Positions 1-5,824 of a stretch of DNA of 5,824 nucleotides are shown in pieces (positions within the stretch are counted from its first letter, which is position 1; each line of letters begins with the position of its first letter). The notes under the pieces are model-generated. The model was not told the origin of the DNA. It saw only the letters and a list, made by a program, of their open reading frames with translations, and did no database searches. This DNA is from Puniceicoccales bacterium. Its GTDB lineage: Bacteria; Verrucomicrobiota; Verrucomicrobiae; Opitutales; LL51. The position numbers and the translations under genes are program-made. The stretch covers positions 1 to 5,824 of the forward strand of contig JAITBR010000056.1 in assembly GCA_031283485.1 (NCBI GenBank), given 5' to 3'.

Positions 1-339
1 AATTTCTCCGCTGTACCAAATCAATCGAAATTACCTCATGACTATACTATTTTTGCGCCAGTGAATGATACTAAGTACGAAGAGCCAGACACTAAGGATT
101 TTTCATTCATCAAATCACCGATGGTTGGCACATTCTATAGCGCACCATCGCCGGATGCACCAAATTATGTCGAGGTTAATTCTGAGGTTGATTCGCATAC
201 GGTTGTCTGCATCATCGAAGCAATGAAGGTGATGAATGAAATTGAGGCCGATATCAAGGGGATTATCGCCGATATTCTTGTAAAAAATGGTCAGACCGTT
301 GAGTACGGCCAACCCCTATTCAAATTAAAAAAATCTTAA
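1..339 (+). CDS. accB: Biotin carboxyl carrier protein of acetyl-CoA carboxylase (3' part)
   Basis: This is the C-terminal 112 residues of BCCP, which carries biotin between the biotin carboxylase and carboxyltransferase parts of acetyl-CoA carboxylase in the cytoplasm. The reading frame is open from base 1 with no stop, so the gene begins upstream; the GTG at 61 lies inside the linker and is not the start. The visible part runs from a short linker into a biotinyl/lipoyl domain: SPMVGTFY (codons for KSPMVGTFY near 112-138), then [12 protein letters not shown], with the lysine to be biotinylated at codon 226-228, and ends in the usual [12 protein letters not shown] stretch. The residue after the lysine is Val rather than the Met of E. 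coli AMKM, a common variation in the family. The stop is TAA at 337-339, and accC follows after 5 bases, the classic accBC pair. The identification is firm; only the missing N-terminus is unknown. Confidence 0.95.
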   Translation, partial: NFSAVPNQSKLPHDYTIFAPVNDTKYEEPDTKDFSFIKSPMVGTFYSAPSPDAPNYVEVNSEVDSHTVVCIIEAMKVMNEIEADIKGIIADILVKNGQTVEYGQPLFKLKKS

Positions 340-344
340 CTAGC

Positions 345-1721
345 ATGTTTGAAAAGGTGTTAGTGGCAAACAGAGGAGAAATTGCACTGCGCGTGATTCG
401 TGCATGTAAGGAGCTTGGAATTCGCACCATGGCCGTGTATTCCGAAGTAGATGAGCAGTCTTTACACGTTCAATTTGCCGATGAAGCAATATGTATCGGG
501 CCTGCTGAAGGAAAGCAAAGTTATTTGCGCGCCGATATGATCTTTAGTGCAGCGGAAGTGGGGAATGTGGATGCAATTCACCCGGGATATGGGTTTTTGT
601 CGGAAAATTCGACCTTCGCTGAACAATGTCGTGATTGCGGCATCACCTTCATTGGGCCTTCCCCTGAAACGATCACCAACGTGGGAGATAAATCCATTGC
701 GAAAAAAATGGCCAAGCGGGCAAAAGTTCCCGTTGTGCCAGGAAGTGACGGAGTGATTGATAGCGAAGTCGATGCAAAGCACATTGCCGACGGCATGGGG
801 TACCCGATTATCATCAAGGCTGCTTGCGGTGGAGGTGGAAAAGGCATGCGGCTCGTGAATAATTCTGTCTCATTTTCGAAGGAGTATCGCATGGCGCGCA
901 TGGAAGCGGAAAAATCGTTCGGAAATAGCTCGGTTTACGTGGAAAAATACATTGAAGAGCCGCGCCACATCGAAATTCAAATTTTGGCCGACAAACATGG
1001 TAAAGTCATACATTTATTTGAACGTGATTGCTCAATTCAACGCCGCTACCAAAAATTGATCGAAGAAGCGCCATCTCCATTTTTAACACCTCGCCTGAGG
1101 AATGAAATGGGGCGCGCTGCCGTCCGCATTGCCGAAAAATGTGGTTACAGCAATGCCGGCACCGTCGAGTTTATTGTTGACAAATACGGAAATTTTTACT
1201 TCATTGAAGTGAATGCTCGTGTGCAGGTTGAGCACGGTGTTACGGAGGAAATGACTGATATAGATATCGTGAAATGGCAGATATTGATTGCCGCCGGCGA
1301 AAAATTGACGATCGACCAAAAGGACGTTAGGATTCATAGACACGCCATTGAATGCCGAATTAATGCCGAAGATCCCATGCACAATTTTACACCATGTCCA
1401 GGCGAAATCTCTTTTTGTTACCATCCCGGTGGCTACGGAATCAGAATTGATTCGCATGTATATGGAGGCTATCGCGTTCCGCAGTATTACGACAGTTTGA
1501 TATCCAAAGTAATCGCGAGCGGGCGTACTCGTGATATTGCCATTAATCGTATGCACAGAGCCCTCGGCGAATACATAATTCGTGGAATTAGCACGACAAT
1601 TCCATTTACTCGTACGGTTATGACAGATCAGAGTTTTAAGGAAGGCAGGTTTTCAACAAAATTCGTGGAAGAATTTCTAATACGCACACCTGTTGAAGCC
1701 TTTGTATCAACAAAATTTTAA
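345..1721 (+). CDS. accC: Acetyl-CoA carboxylase, biotin carboxylase subunit
   Basis: The enzyme uses ATP and bicarbonate to carboxylate biotin on BCCP, the first half-reaction of malonyl-CoA synthesis. At 458 residues it has the full length of the family (E. coli about 449). The N-terminal domain opens with [28 protein letters not shown] lies near residues 79-88. The ATP-grasp domain has K116, K158, the glycine-rich CGGGGKGMR loop (161-169), H208, K237, E275, and E288/N290/R292 within the [12 protein letters not shown] stretch, and R338 in ECRINAEDP. By comparison with E. coli numbering all main catalytic and ATP/bicarbonate ligands seem present. The C-terminal domain includes [13 protein letters not shown] and the [11 protein letters not shown] segment. 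The ATG at 345 fits the usual [14 protein letters not shown] start, though no Shine-Dalgarno sequence precedes it. It is 5 bases after accB and 13 before the next gene, so co-transcription is likely. Confidence 0.97.
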   Translation: MFEKVLVANRGEIALRVIRACKELGIRTMAVYSEVDEQSLHVQFADEAICIGPAEGKQSYLRADMIFSAAEVGNVDAIHPGYGFLSENSTFAEQCRDCGITFIGPSPETITNVGDKSIAKKMAKRAKVPVVPGSDGVIDSEVDAKHIADGMGYPIIIKAACGGGGKGMRLVNNSVSFSKEYRMARMEAEKSFGNSSVYVEKYIEEPRHIEIQILADKHGKVIHLFERDCSIQRRYQKLIEEAPSPFLTPRLRNEMGRAAVRIAEKCGYSNAGTVEFIVDKYGNFYFIEVNARVQVEHGVTEEMTDIDIVKWQILIAAGEKLTIDQKDVRIHRHAIECRINAEDPMHNFTPCPGEISFCYHPGGYGIRIDSHVYGGYRVPQYYDSLISKVIASGRTRDIAINRMHRALGEYIIRGISTTIPFTRTVMTDQSFKEGRFSTKFVEEFLIRTPVEAFVSTKF

Positions 1722-1734
1722 AGAAAGTTAAACT

Positions 1735-2178
1735 ATGGACCAAGATTCTGATAAAGTTCTCGTTCCGTGTAGCGGCGATGAAACGAATTGCAACATGGGA
1801 GCTATACGCATTAATAATGATGTTGTCGCCAATATAGTACGCCTAAGTGCGTTAGGGGTTAACGGAGTGGTGGATGTCGGCGGAACATCAGTTGCATCGC
1901 GTCTCAGCAAAATTTTTGGAAAAAATCGATCCTATTCCGGCGTTGGCGTTAGCGAAGACGCAAGTGGAAATTATGTAATCGATGTGCAGGTAATTTTACG
2001 CTTTGGTATTGAGTTAGCTAAAGTAGCTTTGGACATCCAACAAAATGTTGCCGAAAAAGTATTGGAAATGACAATGAAAAGCGTTAGCCAGGTAAATGTT
2101 ACCATCGAAAAAGTTGTGCAAGACAGAGACGGAGATGTTGGTCCGGGTCAGCAAAATACGGATTATGCTGCAAACTAG
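1735..2178 (+). CDS. Asp23/Gls24 family envelope stress response protein
   Basis: A 147-residue soluble protein with the Asp23/Gls24 (DUF322) pattern: GAIRINNDVVANIVRLSAL (22-40), GVNGVVDVGG (41-50), an alternating beta-rich segment around NYVIDVQVILRFG (79-91), then an amphipathic stretch and KSVSQVNVTIEKVV near 115-128. The first 20 residues are an acidic, Cys-containing (C12, C19) variable tail, and the last 18 are polar and probably disordered. Known members include Staphylococcus aureus Asp23, held at the membrane by AmaP, and Bacillus subtilis YqhY, encoded just downstream of accBC, whose loss selects for acetyl-CoA carboxylase mutations. The same position behind accBC here makes a YqhY-like role in limiting or tuning fatty acid synthesis possible, but that is inference. 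The ATG at 1735 has a weak AAAGAAAG upstream. The stop is 2 bases before the next gene, suggesting translational coupling. Confidence 0.85.
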   Translation: MDQDSDKVLVPCSGDETNCNMGAIRINNDVVANIVRLSALGVNGVVDVGGTSVASRLSKIFGKNRSYSGVGVSEDASGNYVIDVQVILRFGIELAKVALDIQQNVAEKVLEMTMKSVSQVNVTIEKVVQDRDGDVGPGQQNTDYAAN

Positions 2179-2180
2179 CA

Positions 2181-2693
2181 ATGCTAAATTTAATGCGTAT
2201 GGATGTTGATTTGCCAAAAAAATTGATGAAATTTATAGCAAATGACTATTTCATTGGAGCGGCTTCACTGCTGCTTTTGCTGCTTTTTGCCAAAGCCTTC
2301 TTCAGGAGGCATTGGATTTCAATTTCAAGTTCAAAGTTCGGTAAAATTAAGGTATCTTGCCGCGCCTTATATGCGGCAATCTGTGAAGTTGCGAATGGTG
2401 TGGGAGGTGTATCCGTTCACCGTGTGAAGATAGCGACCAAGCATGGAAAAATCTACATCAATGTCTATGTTAAACTTAACGTATGCTGCAATGTATCCGT
2501 CGTGAGCGAAGATATACAGGTATGTTTAAGCAATTCCCTAGTCAATGATCTTGGATTAAATAATGTTGGAAAAATCAACGTAATAATTGCAAGTTTTCTG
2601 CGAAAGGGACATGGCAATGGTGAAATTTTTGCCGAAAATTATTGCAAATACCGTGGTTCCAAAACCGACAGTGGTGCAGATGAAATTAGTTAA
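2181..2693 (+). CDS. AmaP-like membrane-anchored Asp23-domain protein
   Basis: A 170-residue protein. It has a short N-terminus with several lysines, one strongly hydrophobic segment at about residues 23-41 (FIGAASLLLLLLFAKAF), an RRH cluster just after it, and a cytoplasmic-looking domain of alternating hydrophobic residues from 54 to 140 (KIKVSCRALYAAI, then VHRVKIATKHGKIYINVYVKL). That domain resembles Asp23/AmaP-type folds: a conserved-looking N-terminal strand-helix, then a central strand pair, and a final SFLRKG. In staphylococci AmaP is the integral membrane protein that recruits Asp23 to the membrane, and the adjacent Asp23 gene, 2 bases upstream, fits such a pair. Staphylococcal AmaP is described with two N-terminal membrane helices; only one is clear here. 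The last 30 residues are polar. ATGs at 2193 and 2199 are alternative starts with almost no effect on the product. The end overlaps dapF by 14 bases. The family call is moderate, the membrane anchor is strong. Confidence 0.65.
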   Translation: MLNLMRMDVDLPKKLMKFIANDYFIGAASLLLLLLFAKAFFRRHWISISSSKFGKIKVSCRALYAAICEVANGVGGVSVHRVKIATKHGKIYINVYVKLNVCCNVSVVSEDIQVCLSNSLVNDLGLNNVGKINVIIASFLRKGHGNGEIFAENYCKYRGSKTDSGADEIS

Positions 2694-3477
2694 GTATCAC
2701 GCCCTCGGAAATGATTACTTGTTTATAAATTCTTCGGAAGAGGACTTTCCGGAGCCTAAATTTGTGAGGCGGATTTGTCAGCGAAATTTTGGAATTGGTG
2801 CCGATGGTGTTTTGTACGGTGGTGTTTCGAATGGTGAGTTTTGTGTATCGATAATTAATCCTGACGCCAGTGTAGCGGAAATCAGCGGGAATGGTGTGCG
2901 CATTTTTGCTCGTGCAATGCTCGATTGTGGCCATGTAATAAGCGGGGATGAATTCTCCGTTAACACTGGATTTTGCCGTGTCATCTGTAAAATTATATCC
3001 GCGAATGAAATTTCCGTGGATATTGGAGTGCCGCTATTTTTCGCTAAAAATTTACCTGCCAAGCCAAAATTCGGACATCACATCAATGTAAACGGTAGAG
3101 ATTATACTTATTACGCCGTTTCCGTGGGGAATCCGCATTGTGTAATTTTCACCGATCAGTTAGTTCGCGAACATGTATTCAGTGACGGACCGATCCTAGA
3201 GAGTAACCCATCTTTTATTGAAAAAACAAACGTGCAATTCGCCCATGTCGTTGGGGAGAGTAAAATTGAGATCGAGATCTGGGAGCGTGGAGTGGGATAT
3301 ACATTAGCATCTGGTTCAAGTTCCTGTGGAGTATTCGCCGTTGCCCGTATGCTGGGCCAATGTGGCCCAACAGTTGATGTTTGCATGCGCGGCGGAATCC
3401 TTTGCGTTGAAGAAACACAAGGCAAAACAATAGTACAAACGGGCTCCGTTCAAAGAATTGCAAAGTGCGTGTTGTGA
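2680..3477 (+). CDS. dapF: Diaminopimelate epimerase family protein, Ser/Ser variant
   Basis: A 265-residue member of the DapF family (E. coli 274), which normally converts LL- to meso-diaminopimelate for peptidoglycan and lysine. The start at ATG 2680 gives the standard KYHALGNDYLF beginning; the frame is open to an ATG at 2587 but those 31 extra codons lie in the previous gene and do not resemble the family. Family landmarks: ALGNDYLF (8-15), GIGADGVL (38-45), a modified substrate motif NPDAS (60-64), AEISGNGVRIFAR (66-78), SVGNPHCVIF (148-157), TNVQF (183-187), ERGVGYTLASGSSSCG (202-217). The two catalytic cysteines of the characterised enzymes correspond to Ser69 (2884-2886) and Ser211 (3310-3312). 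Cys216, in the conserved later position of the ACGTGACA-type motif, is kept. No frameshift or stop suggests decay, so the gene looks maintained. It may be a true epimerase of a variant subfamily, a racemase of another substrate, or a non-racemising relative. The symbol names the family, not a proven activity. Confidence 0.85.
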   Translation: MKLVKYHALGNDYLFINSSEEDFPEPKFVRRICQRNFGIGADGVLYGGVSNGEFCVSIINPDASVAEISGNGVRIFARAMLDCGHVISGDEFSVNTGFCRVICKIISANEISVDIGVPLFFAKNLPAKPKFGHHINVNGRDYTYYAVSVGNPHCVIFTDQLVREHVFSDGPILESNPSFIEKTNVQFAHVVGESKIEIEIWERGVGYTLASGSSSCGVFAVARMLGQCGPTVDVCMRGGILCVEETQGKTIVQTGSVQRIAKCVL

Positions 3478-3499
3478 TTTTTGCTACCGCAACCCCCCT

Positions 3500-3766
3500 C
3501 TATGAGGCGAGGCTTTCGAATAAAGATCCAGTTTTGGTTTGATTGAGGATCACGGGAACGCCGGACGTAATATCGCGCAATTGCTCAATCACGCCATGGC
3601 GGGTTTGGCTCATACTGTCAAATTGTTGCACAAACAACAGTTCCTTTTGGGTAGACACAACGGCATACGAGCGCCCATTTTTTTCGTGAAATCCAACATA
3701 CAAAAGAGGTTTTTTTTCAAGAGTTTTCCAAATATCAGTGTTAAATAAATTTAAGTTTGTATTCAT
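3500..3766 (-). CDS. Small protein of unknown function
   Basis: An 88-residue protein I do not recognise. It begins MNTNLNLFNTDIWKTLEKK, followed by probable beta strands (LLYVGFHEKNGRSYAVVSTQ, then ELLFVQQF), a helix-like RHGVIEQLRDI, and a short hydrophobic VPVILNQ before the C-terminus. There is no signal peptide, membrane segment, cysteine or metal-binding motif. Codon choice, mixing G/C- and A/T-ending codons, resembles the neighbouring genes, and the composition is that of a folded cytosolic protein, which favours a real gene. The start is the first ATG after the preceding stop region; no Shine-Dalgarno sequence precedes it, as for most genes here. It lies 74 bases downstream of lepA on the same strand and may be read through from it. 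It converges on dapF with 22 bases between stop codons. Confidence 0.6.
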   Translation of the reverse strand: MNTNLNLFNTDIWKTLEKKPLLYVGFHEKNGRSYAVVSTQKELLFVQQFDSMSQTRHGVIEQLRDITSGVPVILNQTKTGSLFESLAS

Positions 3767-3840
3767 TTTAATTAGGTGAGGTTACTATGGCCTATACGCA
3801 TGTTTATGATTTTTTTTTAATGCAAGCTAAAAGTGAGAAA

Positions 3841-5643
3841 TTATTCGGAAGTTTTTAATATTTTCAAAAATGCATCCTGAGGAATTGAAACTTTGCCTAT
3901 CTGTTTCATGCGTCTTTTGCCCTCTTTTTGTTTTTCCAATAGTTTGCGTTTGCGAGTGATGTCACCGCCATAGCATTTTGCCGTGACATCTTTTCTGAGT
4001 GCTCCAAGAGTTTCTCGAGCTACTATATTTCCGCCGATTGCCGCTTGTATTATAATTTTGAATAATTGCTTTGGCAAAATATTCTTTAATTTTTCACAGA
4101 TTTCCCGCCCACGAGAGGAGGCTTTTGAGCGATGCACAATGGATGAAAATGCGTCCACAGATTCTCCATTAACCAGGATGTCCAATTTGACCAAGTCCGC
4201 GTCGCGGTATTCTCCGATTTCGTAGTCCATGGAGCCATACCCGCGGGTGATGCTCTTCAGCCGATCGTTAAAATCGACTAGGATTTCATTCATTGGCAAT
4301 TTGCAGGTCAAAATAACGCGTGACGAGTCCAGCGTTTCGGTGTTTGAACAAATCCCACGTTTTTCGCTGACTAGGGATAGCATGTCACCTATGGAGTCGT
4401 TGGGAATGTGTATTTTGGCCACTATCATTGGCTCGTGAATTTCATCAATTACTGACACATCGGGCAGGCGGAGAGGATTATCAATGTCAATCCATGTTCC
4501 ATCGGTAAGCTTTATTTTGTAAATCACGCTAGGATGGGTGGATATAATGTCCAAGTCATACTCCCGGCGAATACGCTCTTGAATGATATCCATGTGTAGC
4601 AATCCAAGAAACCCGCACCTGAACCCAAATCCGAGGGCAGTAGAAGTTTCTGATTGGTAAACCAGGGAGGCGTCATTCAACTGCAGGCGAGCAAAACTTG
4701 ACTTCAATTTCTCATAGTCCGCGGTATCGATGGGATAAATCCCGCAAAAAACCATCGGTTTAACATCCTTATATCCCGGTAACATTTCTTTCGCCGGATC
4801 AGATGCCATTGTAATTGTATCGCCAATTTTTATCTCGGTAACATTTTTGATATTCGTCACGGCGTATCCGATGCAGCCTTCAGGTAATTTTTGCAGAACC
4901 TGCATTTTTGGAGAGAAGCAGCCAACTTCGTGCACGATTGCCAATCGGCGCATGCTCATCAACAGAACTTCATTACCGGCTTTTAATTCGCCGGAGAATA
5001 CCCTAACGTGGCAGATCACGCCTTTGTATGGATCGAAGACTGAATCAAAAATCAAAGCGCGAGTTTGAGAAATTTCTTGCTTTTGCGGTGGGGGAATGCG
5101 ATCAACGATGGCCTCCAGAATAGTATCTATGCCAATGCCAGACTTTGCACTGGCCAGTATTGCTTCCTCGCGTGAAATTGCCAGTATATCCTCCAGCTGA
5201 GTTAAGACACCGCTAACATTAGCACTTGGGAGGTCAATTTTATTTAAAATTGGGATAATTGCTAGTCCTTGGGACATGGCTAAATTAGCATTTGCAACAG
5301 TCTGGGCTTCAACACCTTGGGAAGCGTCAATCAACAGCAATGCTCCTTCACATGCCACCAAACTACGTGACACTTCGTAGGAAAAATCAACGTGACCGGG
5401 TGTGTCGTTGAGATTTAGGAGAAATTCACCCTTTGTTGGGTGTGAATAGTGCATCGACACGGGGTGGCTTTTAATCGTTATGCCGCGTTCCCGTTCGAGA
5501 TCCATGGAGTCTAATAACTGGTCCTGCATGTCACGCTGCTCAATCGTTCGCGTACGCTCAAGCAAACGATCTGAAAGCGTAGTTTTGCCGTGATCAATAT
5601 GGGCGATGATACAAAAATTTCTTATCCTGGAGACATCTTCCAC
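3841..5643 (-). CDS. lepA: Elongation factor 4 (translational GTPase LepA)
   Basis: A complete 600-residue LepA/EF4, a ribosome-binding GTPase known to affect translation under stress and 30S subunit assembly. The GTPase domain has G1 AHIDHGKTT (14-22), switch I RERGITIK (51-58), G3 DTPGHVDF (80-87), G4 NKID (134-137) and G5 SAK (165-167). Domain II follows from about 195, and the EF-G-like domain III includes LQLNDAS and the very conserved GFGFRCGFLGLLHMDI. After the EF-G-V-like domain comes the LepA-specific C-terminal domain, ending in AKCYGGDITRKRKLLEKQK and GKRRMKQIGKVSIPQDAF, which sets it apart from EF-G. The start is GTG at 5643, bounded by an in-frame TAA six codons upstream and followed at once by the IRNFCIIAHIDHG family start; an AGAAG about 11 bases before it is the only ribosome-site candidate. 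It diverges from alaS. Confidence 0.98.
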   Translation of the reverse strand: MEDVSRIRNFCIIAHIDHGKTTLSDRLLERTRTIEQRDMQDQLLDSMDLERERGITIKSHPVSMHYSHPTKGEFLLNLNDTPGHVDFSYEVSRSLVACEGALLLIDASQGVEAQTVANANLAMSQGLAIIPILNKIDLPSANVSGVLTQLEDILAISREEAILASAKSGIGIDTILEAIVDRIPPPQKQEISQTRALIFDSVFDPYKGVICHVRVFSGELKAGNEVLLMSMRRLAIVHEVGCFSPKMQVLQKLPEGCIGYAVTNIKNVTEIKIGDTITMASDPAKEMLPGYKDVKPMVFCGIYPIDTADYEKLKSSFARLQLNDASLVYQSETSTALGFGFRCGFLGLLHMDIIQERIRREYDLDIISTHPSVIYKIKLTDGTWIDIDNPLRLPDVSVIDEIHEPMIVAKIHIPNDSIGDMLSLVSEKRGICSNTETLDSSRVILTCKLPMNEILVDFNDRLKSITRGYGSMDYEIGEYRDADLVKLDILVNGESVDAFSSIVHRSKASSRGREICEKLKNILPKQLFKIIIQAAIGGNIVARETLGALRKDVTAKCYGGDITRKRKLLEKQKEGKRRMKQIGKVSIPQDAFLKILKTSE

Positions 5644-5755
5644 GGGATTGAGCTTCTTTTAAAAATTTCACAAATTGCAAGCTCGAAGGATTGGTGAACG
5701 TCGCACCATTGAGATTTTCATTGCATTTTTTGAAAATTTTTTATCACATGCCACC
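5644..5755. promoter_or_regulatory. Divergent lepA/alaS intergenic region
   Basis: These 112 bases separate two divergent genes, so promoters for both must lie here or inside the neighbouring coding starts. The segment is AT-rich with several A/T runs. For alaS the best sigma-70-like pair seen is TTGAGA (5709-5714), a 17-base spacer, and GAAAAT (5732-5737), a mediocre match that would give a leader of roughly a dozen bases. No convincing pair was found for lepA. No T-box or other riboswitch is evident; the space before alaS is too short for a normal T-box leader. The region's role is safe, the exact boxes are not. Confidence 0.45.
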
Positions 5756-5824
5756 ATGGATTCGAATTCGGTGCGGCAGTCATTCTTCGATTTTTTTAAA
5801 TCAAAGGGGCACACTTTGGTAAAG
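5756..5824 (+). CDS. alaS: Alanyl-tRNA synthetase (5' end only)
   Basis: The first 23 codons of a gene running off the right edge. They read MDSNSVRQSFFDFFKSKGHT then LVK, matching the very characteristic AlaRS N-terminus (in the family: xxIRQSFLDFFxSKGHxxVPS), the beginning of the class II aminoacylation domain. AlaRS charges tRNA-Ala in the cytoplasm. The ATG at 5756 sits at the expected distance from the RQSF motif; the ATG at 5748 is out of frame. There is no Shine-Dalgarno sequence upstream. This part was too short to be listed as an open frame by length, but the motif is distinctive. Everything downstream, including catalytic and editing domains, lies outside the window. Confidence 0.88.
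   Translation, partial: MDSNSVRQSFFDFFKSKGHTLVK

Noticed and set aside
61..63. GTG at 61 as the start of a short 92-residue BCCP.
   Set aside because: The frame stays open to base 1, and BCCP normally has a longer N-terminal part, so the gene simply begins outside the window.
1047..1049. Tyr at AccC residue 235 (RRYQK) where E. coli has His236.
   Set aside because: This position varies in the family (His, Asn and Met forms are familiar), and all main catalytic residues around it are kept, so it is not evidence of altered function.
462..1556. Long antisense and out-of-frame ORFs inside accC, and similar ones in dapF and lepA.
   Set aside because: They lie within well-identified genes, resemble no family and have odd composition; they are shadows of the real frames.
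3480..3492. TTGC-TACC-GCAA small inverted repeat between dapF and the convergent gene as a terminator.
   Set aside because: The stem is only 4 bp and is not followed by a T-run in either direction (C-run on +, A-run on -).
3787..3820. T-run at 3811-3818 after CATGTTTATG as a rho-independent terminator.
   Set aside because: The possible stem is only about 3 bp and AT-weak, and no + strand gene ends just before it.
5750..5771. GCCACCATGG at the alaS start followed by GAATTC, resembling a eukaryotic Kozak site and cloning site.
   Set aside because: It lies in a natural bacterial alaS start with a typical AlaRS N-terminus and native-looking flanks; coincidence is the simplest explanation.
1..5824. 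A new defence, mobile or biosynthetic system.
   Set aside because: No transposase, integrase, nuclease, toxin-antitoxin, repeat array or cluster of unknown genes was seen; the window is largely housekeeping.

Overview
This is ordinary bacterial chromosome, densely coded, with a GC content that looks like 40-45% by eye. No insertion sequence, phage gene, CRISPR array, tRNA or rRNA was seen. The wording of LepA (for example the switch region ERERGITIK and the domain III stretch LQLNDAS...GFGFRCGFLGLLH), the near absence of Shine-Dalgarno sequences, and the Asp23-type genes behind accBC together suggest the Planctomycetota-Verrucomicrobiota-Chlamydiota group, perhaps an AT-leaning verrucomicrobial lineage. 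That placement is an inference from remembered family sequences, not a search result.

Left block (1-3477, + strand): a tightly packed apparent operon of five genes. It holds the 3' end of accB (biotin carboxyl carrier protein), accC (biotin carboxylase), an Asp23/Gls24-family protein, a membrane-anchored AmaP-like protein with an Asp23-like domain, and a DapF-family epimerase. Gaps are 5, 13 and 2 bases, and the last junction is a 14-base overlap. AccB and AccC carry out the first half-reaction of acetyl-CoA carboxylase (fatty acid synthesis). DapF normally makes meso-diaminopimelate for peptidoglycan and lysine. The Asp23 pair is a cell-envelope type of protein, so the block has a general envelope theme.

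Middle (3478-3840): an 88-residue protein of unknown function on the - strand, converging on dapF with only 22 bases between the stop codons, and a 74-base gap before lepA.

Right block (3841-5824): lepA (elongation factor 4) on the - strand, complete at 600 residues. It diverges across 112 bases from alaS (alanyl-tRNA synthetase), of which only the first 23 codons are in the window.

The most notable observation is that the DapF homologue has serine at both positions where characterised diaminopimelate epimerases have their catalytic cysteines. The rest of the fold's signature motifs is largely intact, so this is either a variant subfamily or an enzyme with a different reaction. I did not find an evident new multi-gene system.
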